DNA of 64,000 nt from Limimaricola pyoseonensis. GTDB lineage: Bacteria > Pseudomonadota > Alphaproteobacteria > Rhodobacterales > Rhodobacteraceae. The DNA is taken from the NCBI RefSeq assembly GCF_900102015.1, contig NZ_FNAT01000001.1, positions 62,001 through 126,000 on the forward strand, read 5' to 3'. The notes beneath the pieces were generated by a model that saw only the letters and a program-made list of their open reading frames with translations, ran no database searches and was not told the origin of the DNA. Shown here piece after piece: positions 1-8,487 of the stretch. The position numbers were made by a program, and so were the translations under genes. The stretch's first letter is position 1. Every line of letters starts with the position of its first letter.

Positions 1-717
1 TTCCTCGGCGACATGCACGGCATCAACACGCTCGAGCACCAGCCCGCCAAGGTGATGGCGATGGAGGGCCATTTCGAGAGCCACGAGGCGGGCGCGCCGC
101 TGATCCTGTTCGGCATCCCCGATCAGGACGCGGGCGAGATGCGCTACTCGATCGAGATCCCCAAGCTCTCCTCGCTGATCCTCAAGCACGACCTGAACGC
201 GCCGCTCGCCGGGCTCGACACCATCCCCGATGACGAGGAGCCGCCCGTGGCGGTGGTGTTCTGGAGCTTCCGCGTGATGGTGGGTCTCGGCTTCGCGATG
301 CTCGGCATCGGGCTGTGGTCGCTCTGGGCGCGGTTTCGCGGCCGGCTCTACGACAATCGCTGGCTGCACCGTACGGCGGTGGCGATGGGGCCCTCCGGGC
401 TCGTGGCGGTGATCGCCGGCTGGATCACCACCGAGGTCGGCCGCCAGCCCTACGTGGTCTACGGCGCGCTCCGCACCGCCGAGGCGCATTCGCCGCTCGC
501 CGCCAGCGCGGTCGGGGTCTCGTTGATCGCCTTCGTGGTGATCTACTTCGTGATCTTCGGCGCGGGGGTGGCCTACATCCTCAAGCTGATGCGCCATGCG
601 CCCGCGCTGGGCGAGCGTGGCGTGCGGGTCGAGCCCGGCCCGATCCGCACCACCGGCATCACCCCGCAGCAGCAGCTGCGCGAGGACGGGCACGACATGG
701 CCAAGGAGGGCGCGTGA
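1..717 (+). CDS. cydA: Cytochrome bd-type quinol oxidase subunit I, C-terminal part (truncated by window edge)
   Basis: The reading frame is open from base 1, so the true start and the haem-binding N-terminal half lie upstream. About 238 residues remain. They include the family-typical stretch with GDMHGINTLEHQPAKV, a later GWITTEVGRQPW-like segment (here GWITTEVGRQPYVVYG) and at least three membrane helices. Subunit I oxidises ubiquinol and carries haems b558, b595 and d. The gene overlaps cydB by one base (TGATG) and is followed by a DUF2474 microprotein, a layout typical of cyanide-insensitive (CioAB) rather than E. coli CydAB oxidases. The Q-loop that would settle the subtype is outside the window, so cioA is an equally good name. 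Confidence 0.93.
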   Translation, partial: FLGDMHGINTLEHQPAKVMAMEGHFESHEAGAPLILFGIPDQDAGEMRYSIEIPKLSSLILKHDLNAPLAGLDTIPDDEEPPVAVVFWSFRVMVGLGFAMLGIGLWSLWARFRGRLYDNRWLHRTAVAMGPSGLVAVIAGWITTEVGRQPYVVYGALRTAEAHSPLAASAVGVSLIAFVVIYFVIFGAGVAYILKLMRHAPALGERGVRVEPGPIRTTGITPQQQLREDGHDMAKEGA

Positions 718-1736
718 TGTTCGCTTCGATCGACCTGACGGTCGCCTGGGCGCTGCTCCTGGCCTTCGCCGTATTCGTCTATGTCGTGCTCGACGGTTTC
801 GACCTCGGCATCGGCATCCTCTACCCCTTCTTCCGCAAGAAGGAGGACCGGGACATCATGATGAACTCGGTCGCGCCGGTCTGGGACGGCAACGAGACCT
901 GGCTGGTGCTGGGCGGCGGCGGGCTCTTCGCCGCCTTCCCGATGGCCTACGCGATCCTGATGCCGGCGGTCTATCCGCCGATCATCGCGATGCTCCTGGC
1001 GCTGATCTTCAGGGGCGTCGCCTTCGAGTATCGCTGGCGCGCCAATTCCTGGATGTCGAAGAAGTCGTGGGACGCGGCCTTCATCGGCGGGTCGGTCTCG
1101 GCCGCGCTGTGCCAAGGCATCATCCTCGGCGCCTTCCTGCAGGGGATCGAGGTCGAGGGCCGCGCCTATGCCGGTGGCTGGTGGGACTGGCTCACCCCCT
1201 TCACGCTGATCTGCGGGCTGTCGGTGGTGGCGGGCTACGGCTTCCTCGGGGCCTGCTGGCTCAACATGAAGCTCGAGGGCGAGATCCAGCACCGGGTGCG
1301 GCTGATGGCGCGGGGCTTCTTCGTGGCGACGCTGGTGGGCGTCGTCGCGGTGAGCATTGCCACCTACCTCTTGCAGGTCGGCCTCGCGGTGCGCTGGTTC
1401 GCCTGGCCGCAGGTGCTTCTGACCGGGCCGGTGCCGGTGCTCCTGGCGCTGATCGCGCTGGCGCTGTCTCGCTCGCTCTTCGTCGAGGGGCGCGACCGGA
1501 TGCCGTTCCTGCTGGGGCTCGCGCTCTTCGCGCTGTGCTTCCTGGGGCTCGGACTGTCGGTCTGGCCCTACGCGATCCCGCCCGAGGTCACAATCTGGGA
1601 CGCCGCCGCGCCGGCCAAGAGCCAGCTCTTCATGTTCGTGGGGGCGATCGTGCTGGTGCCGATCATCCTCGCCTATACCGGCTACGCCTACTGGGTGTTC
1701 CGCGGCAAGCTCGACCCGAACAAGGGGTATCACTGA
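717..1736 (+). CDS. cydB: Cytochrome bd-type quinol oxidase subunit II
   Basis: 339 residues, the usual length for this family. The start is the ATG that overlaps the cydA stop. Visible family features are the N-terminal YVVLDGFDLGIGI and the VWDGNETWLVLGGGGLF block in the first 75 residues, followed by eight or so hydrophobic helices. Subunit II supports haem insertion and pairs with subunit I in the inner membrane to reduce oxygen to water using ubiquinol. It is translationally coupled on both sides: its stop overlaps the start of the 31-codon gene downstream. CioB is the alternative name if the oxidase is cyanide-insensitive. Confidence 0.95.
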   Translation: MFASIDLTVAWALLLAFAVFVYVVLDGFDLGIGILYPFFRKKEDRDIMMNSVAPVWDGNETWLVLGGGGLFAAFPMAYAILMPAVYPPIIAMLLALIFRGVAFEYRWRANSWMSKKSWDAAFIGGSVSAALCQGIILGAFLQGIEVEGRAYAGGWWDWLTPFTLICGLSVVAGYGFLGACWLNMKLEGEIQHRVRLMARGFFVATLVGVVAVSIATYLLQVGLAVRWFAWPQVLLTGPVPVLLALIALALSRSLFVEGRDRMPFLLGLALFALCFLGLGLSVWPYAIPPEVTIWDAAAPAKSQLFMFVGAIVLVPIILAYTGYAYWVFRGKLDPNKGYH

Positions 1737-1831
1737 TGTTGAAGCGGATCGTCTGGTTCGTGGCCCTCTGGGCCATGGGCGTGGCCACGGTCGGCGCGGT
1801 GGCCTATGCCATCCGCGCCGTCATCCTGTGA
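1736..1831 (+). CDS. Small bd-oxidase accessory membrane protein (DUF2474 type, CydX-like)
   Basis: A 31-residue ORF starting MLKRIVWFVALW, with an ATG overlapping the cydB stop (TGATG). It has a short basic N-terminus and a single hydrophobic helix of about 20 residues. DUF2474 proteins of this size sit immediately after cydB in CioAB operons, and the E. coli counterpart CydX stabilises the haems of the bd oxidase. Position, coupling and the basic-plus-one-helix pattern support the call. It is short enough to be missed by automatic annotation. It is the last gene on this strand, ending 4 bp before the cvpA stop on the other strand. Confidence 0.8.
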   Translation: MLKRIVWFVALWAMGVATVGAVAYAIRAVIL

Positions 1832-1835
1832 CGGA

Positions 1836-2396
1836 TCAGGCCGGGGCGGTGCACAGGCCCACGAGCTGCTCGTACTGGGTGGTGACCCACGCGAGCAGCG
1901 CCTGCGGCTCCTCGGTGGTGAAGCCCTCGGTGATCTGGCCGAATACCGCGGCCGCGCGGCTGTTCTCGACCATCGGGATCGACTGGGCCGAGAGGATCAC
2001 CTCGTAGACGAAGAAACCGACCGCCACGAGCAGCACGCCGCGCGCCACGCCGAACAGGAAGCCCAGGCCCTGGTCGAGCCCGCCCAGCGCCGAGCGCTGC
2101 ACCGCGCCCGAGAAGAGCGGGGTGAAGATCGAGAACAGCACCAGCGCGATCGCGAAGACCACGGCGAAGGCGGCGATGATCGACAGCTCGCAGCTGTCGC
2201 CGATGAAGTCGCCCACCACCGGGATCTGCCGCACCAGCGGCCGCACCTGGTCGGCGAAGATGAAGGCGAGGATGGTCGCGCCGATCCAGCCCGCGATGGC
2301 CAGCGCCTCGCGGACCAGGCCGCGCGAGTAGGCCAAGAGCGCCGACACCACGACGATGAGCGCGACGATGCCGTCGATGATCGTGAAGCTTTCCAT
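1836..2396 (-). CDS. cvpA: CvpA family membrane protein
   Basis: 186 residues starting MESFTIIDGIVALIVV. It has about four hydrophobic helices with the early family motif SRGLVREALAIAGWIGA. CvpA proteins are inner-membrane proteins linked to colicin V export and envelope robustness; the molecular activity is not established. The start is 8 bp after the radA stop, so the two genes are probably co-transcribed from the right. The C-terminal 30 residues are soluble and poorly conserved in the family. The gene ends 4 bp from the convergent bd-oxidase operon, with no room for a separate terminator. Confidence 0.88.
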   Translation of the reverse strand: MESFTIIDGIVALIVVVSALLAYSRGLVREALAIAGWIGATILAFIFADQVRPLVRQIPVVGDFIGDSCELSIIAAFAVVFAIALVLFSIFTPLFSGAVQRSALGGLDQGLGFLFGVARGVLLVAVGFFVYEVILSAQSIPMVENSRAAAVFGQITEGFTTEEPQALLAWVTTQYEQLVGLCTAPA

Positions 2397-2404
2397 GAGA
2401 GTCC

Positions 2405-3796
2405 CTATTCCCGCGCGCCGGGCGCCAGTCCGAACACTGCCTCGCAGAAGCCGGGCAGGTCGCGCATCTCGCGCAGATCGAGCCCGGCCGCCATTTCCGC
2501 CCCCGCGCGTCGCTTGGGGCGCTGCGGCAGGATGGCCTGCGTGAAACCAAGTTTCGCCGCTTCTTTCAACCTGTTTTCGGTCTGCGCCACCGGCCGGACC
2601 GCCCCGGAGAGAGAGATTTCGCCGAAGATCGCGCAGTCGGCCGGCAATGTGGCGTCCTCGCGCGCGCTGATCAGCGCGGCGGCCACGGCGAGGTCGGCGG
2701 CAGGCTCGCCGATGCGCAGCCCGCCCGCGACGTTGAGATAGACGTCGAGCCCGGCGAAGGAGACGCCGCAGCGCGCCTCGAGCACGGCGAGGATCATCGC
2801 CAGCCGGCTGCCGTCCCAACCCACCACCGAGCGCCGGGTCTGGCCGGGCTGGGCGGGCGAGACCAGCGCCTGGATCTCGCACAGGATCGGCCGCGTGCCC
2901 TCGATCCCCGCGAAGACCACCGAGCCGGGGGCGGGGGTGTCGCGCTCGGACAGGAACAGCGCGGAGGGGTTCTTCACCTCGGCGAGGCCCTTGCCGGTCA
3001 TCTCGAACACGCCGATCTCGTCGGCCGGACCGAAGCGGTTCTTGTGGGCGCGCAGGATGCGGAACTGGTGGCCGCGCTCGCCCTCGAAATAGAGCACGCA
3101 ATCGACCATGTGCTCGACCACGCGGGGGCCGGCGAGCGTGCCCTCCTTGGTGACGTGGCCCACCATGATCACCGCGATGCCGCGGGTCTTGGCGAAGCTC
3201 GTCAGCTCGTGCGCCGCCGTCCGCACCTGGCTGACCGAGCCGGGCGCCGCCTCGACCTTGTCGGACCACATGGTCTGGATCGAGTCGATGATGACGAGAT
3301 CCGGCCGCTCGGCGTCGAGCGTCGTCAGGATGTCGCGCAGATTGGTCTCGGCCGCGAGCGTCACCGGGCTTTCGGTCAAGCCGAGGCGCTGGGCGCGCAT
3401 CTGCACCTGCGCCGCCGATTCCTCGCCGGTCACGTAGATCACCTTGAGGCCGTTGCGGGCAAAGCGCGCGGCGGCCTGCAGAAGCAGCGTCGACTTGCCG
3501 ATGCCGGGATCGCCGCCGACTAGCAGCGCGGAGGCCGCGACGAGACCGCCGCCCAGCACCCGGTCGAGCTCGGCCACGCCGGCTTCGGTGCGCGGCGGCG
3601 CCTCGGGGGTGGAGGCGAGGTCGGTCAGCGCCATCTTGCGGCCGCGCTGGGCGCCAAGGGCCTTCGGCCCGGGCCCGGCGGTCAGCGGCGCCTCTTCCTG
3701 AATGGTGTTCCATGCGCCGCAGGCGTCGCAGCGCCCCGACCATTTCGAATGGGTCGCGCCGCATTCGGTGCAGACGAAGTTCAGATCCTTGGCCAT
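2405..3796 (-). CDS. radA: DNA repair protein RadA
   Basis: 463 residues, full length for RadA. A four-cysteine zinc finger spans residues 9-26 (C9, C12, C23, C26). The RecA-like ATPase core has Walker A GGDPGIGKST near residue 85-95 and the RadA signature KNRFG in the middle. The C-terminal third is the Lon-protease-like domain. RadA (Sms) is a hexameric helicase-like motor that promotes branch migration in recombinational repair. It lies upstream of cvpA with an 8-bp gap. The start ATG (MAKDLNFVC) is the one directly before the zinc finger. Confidence 0.97.
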   Translation of the reverse strand: MAKDLNFVCTECGATHSKWSGRCDACGAWNTIQEEAPLTAGPGPKALGAQRGRKMALTDLASTPEAPPRTEAGVAELDRVLGGGLVAASALLVGGDPGIGKSTLLLQAAARFARNGLKVIYVTGEESAAQVQMRAQRLGLTESPVTLAAETNLRDILTTLDAERPDLVIIDSIQTMWSDKVEAAPGSVSQVRTAAHELTSFAKTRGIAVIMVGHVTKEGTLAGPRVVEHMVDCVLYFEGERGHQFRILRAHKNRFGPADEIGVFEMTGKGLAEVKNPSALFLSERDTPAPGSVVFAGIEGTRPILCEIQALVSPAQPGQTRRSVVGWDGSRLAMILAVLEARCGVSFAGLDVYLNVAGGLRIGEPAADLAVAAALISAREDATLPADCAIFGEISLSGAVRPVAQTENRLKEAAKLGFTQAILPQRPKRRAGAEMAAGLDLREMRDLPGFCEAVFGLAPGARE

Positions 3797-3871
3797 GCGG
3801 TCTTTTGGCTCATCGGCCGGGGGCGGGCAATGGGCCTGTGGCCGGCCCTCACGCCCCTGTCAGCCAAGCGA

Positions 3872-3895
3872 AAGGGAGGCCCGATGGCCTCCCTT
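3872..3895 (-). terminator. Hairpin terminator after the membrane coiled-coil gene
   Basis: A perfect 10-bp inverted repeat AAGGGAGGCC / GGCCTCCCTT with a 4-base loop, 20 bp past the stop of the gene ending at 3916. Read on the minus strand it ends in TTT, which fits a weak rho-independent terminator separating that gene from radA. Confidence 0.6.
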
Positions 3896-3915
3896 CGCGG
3901 GGTGTGATCCCGGCC

Positions 3916-4710
3916 TCACTCGGCGGCCGGTTTCATGTTCACGACCTTCGGGGCGGGGTCCTCGCCTGCGCTGTCGGGATGCGCGGCGTCGCGATGCAGG
4001 TCGGAGGCGTCGAAGCCCAGTTCGGGCAGGATGCTCCTGAGCTGCTCCTCGAGCTGCGCCATCTGGCTGGCCGCCACGCTTTCCTCGAGCTCGACCTGGT
4101 CGGCCCAGCGCCGCAGTTCGCGGCAGATATGCAGGGCCTCGACAATGCGCTCCTGCTGGCGCTCGGCATCCTCCTGCCGGGCGGCGAGGAATTTCTTGGC
4201 CCGCGCCACCTTCTCGTCGGAATAGATGTCGGCCAGTTCGCGGGCTTTCTCGCCCATCTGCGCGGCCACCTCCATCACGTCATGCTCGAGATGCCCCAGA
4301 TCGGGGTGATCGCGCAGGAAGGCGAGCCGCTCGCGCACGGCGTCGAACTCGGAGGACATGGTGAAGACGCCGGCGCGATCCGCGGCATGGGCCATGTGGA
4401 AGGCGCGCGCGACGTCCTCCATGTTGATGCGGAAGTCGCGGTGGCTCTTCTCGAGCGCGACGACGCGGGCGGAGGAAGGGATGTAGAAGGCCAACGTGAC
4501 CAGCAGGACGGTCACGAAGACCTGCAGCGCCATGCCCGCCCAAGGCACGGCGGTTTCACCGAAGCTGGCCGTCAGTTGCAACCAGGGCAGGTAGCCGAAG
4601 ATGGCGGCGAGGGTGGCGGCGGACGCGGCGATGGCCGCGATGCCAAGCACCAGCATGGCCAGCAGCTGCATTGCGGAAGTGGCCATATGGGCGAAGCTGG
4701 ACTGTCTCAC
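3916..4710 (-). CDS. Conserved two-helix membrane protein with long coiled coil (often labelled 'DNA repair protein')
   Basis: 264 residues if begun at the GTG at 4710, which has GGAG 9 bp upstream. An ATG at 4686 has no ribosome site, and the frame stays open to 4872. Two hydrophobic helices occupy about residues 12-36 and 48-75. A cytoplasmic charged helical region follows with runs such as SHRDFRINMEDVARAFHMAH and IYSDEKVARAKKFLAARQED. From memory, similar proteins in other Rhodobacterales carry the name 'DNA repair protein', but I see no nuclease, ATPase or DNA-binding motif. The name probably reflects the radA neighbour. Function unknown; the shape suggests a membrane-anchored scaffold. 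Confidence 0.75.
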   Translation of the reverse strand: MRQSSFAHMATSAMQLLAMLVLGIAAIAASAATLAAIFGYLPWLQLTASFGETAVPWAGMALQVFVTVLLVTLAFYIPSSARVVALEKSHRDFRINMEDVARAFHMAHAADRAGVFTMSSEFDAVRERLAFLRDHPDLGHLEHDVMEVAAQMGEKARELADIYSDEKVARAKKFLAARQEDAERQQERIVEALHICRELRRWADQVELEESVAASQMAQLEEQLRSILPELGFDASDLHRDAAHPDSAGEDPAPKVVNMKPAAE

Positions 4711-4826
4711 GAATCGGGTCTCCGGCTCTGAACGGTCGGTTTCCAGCCTAACATCGGCCGGTCTCCGCCGGTTCCGGGAACCGTAAAAGCTGCCCAAAAA
4801 GTGATCGGCTGTCGCCATGCGTGATT

Positions 4827-4848
4827 GCCGCCGCCGCGATGCGGCGGC
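4827..4848 (-). terminator. GC-rich hairpin after alr
   Basis: Perfect 8-bp inverted repeat GCCGCCGC / GCGGCGGC with a 6-base loop, 8 bp beyond the alr stop. There is no T-run, so termination is only suggested. The rest of the 145-bp gap to the next gene must hold that gene's promoter; I see no clear one. Confidence 0.4.
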
Positions 4849-4855
4849 GCGGGGC

Positions 4856-5893
4856 TCAGCTTCCGGATGCAAGCCTGAGGTAGCGATCTCCCAGGGAGGT
4901 CAGGATCTCGTAGCCGATCGTGCCCGCGCATTCGGCCAGCCGGTCGACGCCCTGATGCGGTCCGAGGATGGTGAGGTAGGGCGGGTCCTCGCCCAGATCC
5001 GTGATGTCGACCGTGATCAGGTCCATCGAGACTCGGCCCACGGCGGGGCAGGCCTGCTCGTCATGCCACAGCGGGGCCTTGCCCGACAGGGACCTGAGCA
5101 GGCCGTCGGCATAGCCGCCCGACACGGTGGCGATCCGGCTGGGCCGCTCCGCCTGCCAGGAATTGCCGTAGCCGACCACCTCGCCCGGGGCGAGGTCGCG
5201 GCACTGCACCACCGGCAGGTCGAGGCGGACCACCGGGCGCGCCTCGGAGTAGGGATGGCCGCCATAGAGGCCGATACCGGGGCGGGTCAGCTCGAAATGG
5301 TAGTCGGAGCCCAGCAGCAGACCGCCGGTGGCCGAGAAGGAGCGTGGAACGCCCAGCCCGTCGGTCATCTGCCGGAAGATGTCGAGCTGGTAGCCGTTCA
5401 TCGGGTGATCGGCCTCGTCGGCGCAGGCGAGGTGGCTCATCAGCCAGGCCGGGTTGCGCTCGAGCGCGATCGGCGCGGCCTCGGACCAGTCGGCCCATTC
5501 CATCCCCAGCCGGTTCATGCCGGTGTCGAGCTGGATGCCGAAGGGATGATCGGGCAGGGCCTCGAAATGCCGCGCGAGCTGCTCGATCGAGTTCAGCATC
5601 GGCACCAGCCGCGCCTCATCGATCAGCTTGGTGTCGCCGTCCATGTGGCCGCTGAAGACGAAGATCTCGACCGTGGCGCCCAGCGCCTTGCGCAGCGCGG
5701 CCCCCTCTTCGGCCTGCGCGACGAAGAAGCGGCGCGCCCCTTCCTTCGCCAGCCGCCGCGCCACCCGGCCCGCGCCGAGGCCGTAGCCGTTGGCCTTCAC
5801 CACCGCCCCCGTCTCGCAGGCGGTCATTGCGTCCAGCGCCCGCCAGTTGGCGGCGAGCGCGTCGAGGTCGATGGAAAGGGCGCCAGTGCTCAT
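4856..5893 (-). CDS. alr: Alanine racemase
   Basis: 345 residues. It interconverts L- and D-alanine with pyridoxal phosphate, supplying D-alanine for peptidoglycan in the cytoplasm. The PLP lysine is K33 in [10 protein letters not shown] and the second catalytic base is Y261 in SGGYADG; both are present. The N-terminal TIM barrel and the C-terminal beta domain ([12 protein letters not shown]) are complete. The length is slightly short but normal for the biosynthetic enzyme. The ATG at 5893 is preceded by the intergenic region shared with the divergent smo operon. Confidence 0.96.
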   Translation of the reverse strand: MSTGALSIDLDALAANWRALDAMTACETGAVVKANGYGLGAGRVARRLAKEGARRFFVAQAEEGAALRKALGATVEIFVFSGHMDGDTKLIDEARLVPMLNSIEQLARHFEALPDHPFGIQLDTGMNRLGMEWADWSEAAPIALERNPAWLMSHLACADEADHPMNGYQLDIFRQMTDGLGVPRSFSATGGLLLGSDYHFELTRPGIGLYGGHPYSEARPVVRLDLPVVQCRDLAPGEVVGYGNSWQAERPSRIATVSGGYADGLLRSLSGKAPLWHDEQACPAVGRVSMDLITVDITDLGEDPPYLTILGPHQGVDRLAECAGTIGYEILTSLGDRYLRLASGS

Positions 5894-5986
5894 GCCCTGC
5901 CTTGTGACAGCCGCGGGCGCGGCGTCAAGGCCCGCCGCGCGGTGCCGGCGAAACCCGGCCTCAACCCGGGGGCCGGGAGCTTCTTC

Positions 5987-6016
5987 TTGACTCGAATCAC
6001 ATTTCGAGTGAGTAAT
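5987..6016 (+). promoter_or_regulatory. Candidate promoter of the smo polyol operon
   Basis: TTGACT at 5987-5992, an 18-base spacer and AGTAAT at 6011-6016 resemble a housekeeping promoter. The start of transcription would fall about 40 bp before smoE. A perfect 7-bp inverted repeat (ACTCGAA at 5990-5996, TTCGAGT at 6003-6009) lies inside the promoter, and the putative SmoC operator follows directly. Confidence 0.45.
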
Positions 6017-6041
6017 TGCCCATCAGCTAGGCAAATGCCCT
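6016..6041 (+). promoter_or_regulatory. Putative SmoC operator upstream of smoE
   Basis: The stretch contains TTGCCCAT (6016-6023) and AGGCAAATGCCCT (6029-6041). Its 10-bp core GGCAAATGCC at 6030-6039 recurs exactly, on the other strand, at 14397-14406 upstream of smoD-smoC. It sits just downstream of the candidate -10, where a bound regulator would block transcription. Confidence 0.55.
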
Positions 6042-6062
6042 AGCCGAGAATGGGAGGAAGAC

Positions 6063-7376
6063 ATGACGCAGACAACCCGCGCCTTGCTGGGCGCCACCGC
6101 ACTTTGCGGGCTCGCGGCCGCGGCGCAGGCCGAGACCCTGACCATCGCCACCGTCAACAACGGCGACATGATCCGCATGCAGGGGCTGGCCTCGGACTTC
6201 ACCGACCAGCATCCGGACATCGAGCTGGAATGGGTGACGCTCGAGGAGAACGTGCTGCGCCAGCGCGTCACCACCGACATCGCCACCCGCGGCGGCCAGT
6301 ACGACGTGATGACCATCGGCACCTACGAGGTTCCGATCTGGGCCCAGCAGGGCTGGCTGGTCGCGCTCGACGATCTGCCGGAGGAGTATGACGTCGACGA
6401 CCTGCTGCCCTCGATCCGCGAGGGTCTTTCGGTCGACGGCTCGCTCTACGCGGTGCCGTTCTACGGCGAGAGCTCGATGGTGATGTACCGCACCGACCTG
6501 GCCGAGGCGGCCGGGGTCGAGTTCCCCGAGGCGCCGACCTGGGACTTCATCAAGGAAGCCGCCGCGGCGATGACCGACAAGGAGAACGAGGTCTACGGCA
6601 TCTGCATGCGCGGCAAGGCCGGCTGGGGCGAGAACACCGCCTTCATTACCTCGATGGCCAACAGCTACGGCGCGCGCTGGTTCGACGAGAACTGGATGCC
6701 GCAATTCGACAGCGAGGCCTGGCAGACCGCCTTCAGCGACTACCTGATGCTGCAGAACGAGTACGGCGCGCCCGGCGCGGCCAACAACGGCTTCAACGAG
6801 AACCTCGCGCTGTTCCAGCAGGGCAAGTGCGGCATGTGGATCGACGCCACCGTCGCCGCCTCCTTCGTGACCAACCCCGACGACTCGACCGTGGCCGACA
6901 GCGTCGGCTTCGCGCTGGCGCCCGACAACGGGCTGGGCAAGCGCGGCAACTGGCTCTGGGCCTGGTCGCTCGGCATTCCCGCCGGCACCGACGCCGAGGA
7001 CGCCGCCAAGACCTTCGTGGCCTGGGCGACCTCCAAGGAATATGCCGAGCTGGTCGCCGAGAACGAGGGCTGGGCCAACGTGCCGCCGGGCACCCGCACC
7101 TCGCTCTACGAGAACCCGGCCTATCTCGACGCGGCCTCCTTCGCGGAAATGACGCTCGAGAGCATCAAGGCCGCCGACCCGAAGAACCCGACCGTCGACC
7201 CGGTGCCCTATACCGGCATCCAGTTCGTCGCGATCCCGGAGTTCCAGGGCATCGGCACCGCCGTGGGCCAGCAGTTCGCCGCCGCGCTCGCCGGGCAGAA
7301 ATCGGCCGAGGAGGCGCTGCAGGCCGCGCAGGACCTGACGATGCAGGAGATGCAGGCCGCGGGCTACATCCAGTAA
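6063..7376 (+). CDS. smoE: Sorbitol/mannitol ABC transporter, periplasmic binding protein
   Basis: 437 residues starting with a Sec signal peptide (MTQTTRALLGATALCGLAAA, cleavage likely after AQA at about residue 23). The mature part is an extracellular sugar-binding protein (family 1). It would bind polyols in the periplasm and deliver them to SmoFG. The ATG has GGAGG 5-9 bp upstream. It is the first gene of smoEFGKS-mtlK, the polyol operon known from Rhodobacter sphaeroides; gene order is the strongest evidence for substrate. A strong hairpin follows before smoF, probably leaving smoE mRNA in excess over the permease mRNA. Confidence 0.93.
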   Translation: MTQTTRALLGATALCGLAAAAQAETLTIATVNNGDMIRMQGLASDFTDQHPDIELEWVTLEENVLRQRVTTDIATRGGQYDVMTIGTYEVPIWAQQGWLVALDDLPEEYDVDDLLPSIREGLSVDGSLYAVPFYGESSMVMYRTDLAEAAGVEFPEAPTWDFIKEAAAAMTDKENEVYGICMRGKAGWGENTAFITSMANSYGARWFDENWMPQFDSEAWQTAFSDYLMLQNEYGAPGAANNGFNENLALFQQGKCGMWIDATVAASFVTNPDDSTVADSVGFALAPDNGLGKRGNWLWAWSLGIPAGTDAEDAAKTFVAWATSKEYAELVAENEGWANVPPGTRTSLYENPAYLDAASFAEMTLESIKAADPKNPTVDPVPYTGIQFVAIPEFQGIGTAVGQQFAAALAGQKSAEEALQAAQDLTMQEMQAAGYIQ

Positions 7377-7392
7377 CCGCGAACTGACGAGA

Positions 7393-7424
7393 GGCGGGGC
7401 CGGACCCTCCCGGCCGGCCCCGCC
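7393..7424 (+). terminator. Intercistronic hairpin between smoE and smoF
   Basis: Perfect 11-bp stem GGCGGGGCCGG / CCGGCCCCGCC with a 10-base loop, 16 bp after the smoE stop and no T-run. Such hairpins stabilise the upstream binding-protein message or attenuate the downstream part. Nothing else is visible in the 155-bp gap except the smoF ribosome site CAGGAGG. Confidence 0.6.
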
Positions 7425-7531
7425 GCCCGCACCCTCACCGCCACGGGCCGCCGCCCGCCGCCCCTCCGGCCGCATCCGCGACCGGGCCGGGACCGCGCGC
7501 CGCCGCCCGTCCCGAGACAGGAGGACCGACC

Positions 7532-8404
7532 ATGGCCACCCAACATTCCCGCTCCGCCGCGCGGATCATGATCTCGCCCGCCGTGCTGCTGCTGCTGGGG
7601 TGGATGATCGTGCCGCTGGCGCTGACGATCTACTTCTCGCTGCTGCGCTACAACCTGCTGATGCCCGGCACCGAGCGCTTCGTCGGCCTGCTGAACTACA
7701 GGCTGTTCTTCAACAACCCGGCCTTCATCACCGCGCTGGTCAACACGCTGGTTCTGGTGGGGGGCGTGCTGCTCATCACAGTGATCGGCGGCGTGCTGCT
7801 GGCGATCCTTCTGGACCAGCCGATCTGGGGGCAGGGGATCGTGCGCATCCTCGTCATCGCGCCCTTCTTCGTGATGCCCACCGTCTCGGCGCTGGTGTGG
7901 AAGAACATGTTCATGAACCCGGTCTCGGGGCTCTTCGCGGAGTTCTCCAAGGCCGTCGGGTTGCAACCCTTCGACTTCCTCACGCATGCGCCGCTGGCCT
8001 CGATCATCGGCATCGTCGCCTGGCAGTGGCTGCCCTTCGCGACGCTGATCCTGCTGACCGCGATCCAGTCGCTCGACAGCGAGCAGATGGAGGCGGCCGA
8101 GATGGACGGCGCGACCGCGCTGCAGCGCTTCTGGTACATCACCCTGCCGCACCTGTCGCGCGCCATCACCGTGGTGATCCTGATCCAGACCATCTTCCTG
8201 CTCTCGGTCTTCGCCGAGATCCTGGTGACCACCAATGGCGGGCCGGGCGTGGCCTCCACCAACCTGACCTACCTCGTCTATGTCCGCAGCCTGCTGAACT
8301 TCGACGTGGGCGGCGGCTCGGCCGGCGGCGTGGTCGCCATCATCCTCGCCAACATCGTCGCGATCTTCCTGATGCGGATGATCGGAAAGAACCTCGATGC
8401 CTGA
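7532..8404 (+). CDS. smoF: Sorbitol/mannitol ABC transporter permease
   Basis: 290 residues with six predicted membrane helices. The cytoplasmic EAA loop (EAAEMDGA, about residue 190) that docks with the ATPase is present, as in MalF-type permeases. The ATG has AGGAGG 9 bp upstream. It forms the membrane channel with SmoG. It is separated from smoG by 83 bp. Confidence 0.93.
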   Translation: MATQHSRSAARIMISPAVLLLLGWMIVPLALTIYFSLLRYNLLMPGTERFVGLLNYRLFFNNPAFITALVNTLVLVGGVLLITVIGGVLLAILLDQPIWGQGIVRILVIAPFFVMPTVSALVWKNMFMNPVSGLFAEFSKAVGLQPFDFLTHAPLASIIGIVAWQWLPFATLILLTAIQSLDSEQMEAAEMDGATALQRFWYITLPHLSRAITVVILIQTIFLLSVFAEILVTTNGGPGVASTNLTYLVYVRSLLNFDVGGGSAGGVVAIILANIVAIFLMRMIGKNLDA

Positions 8405-8487
8405 GCCCGTCACCTTCGCCGCGCGGGGCCCGGCCCCGCGTGCGCCCCGCCCGCCGCATGGACTGCCGAACAGAGGGAGCGCCTGAC

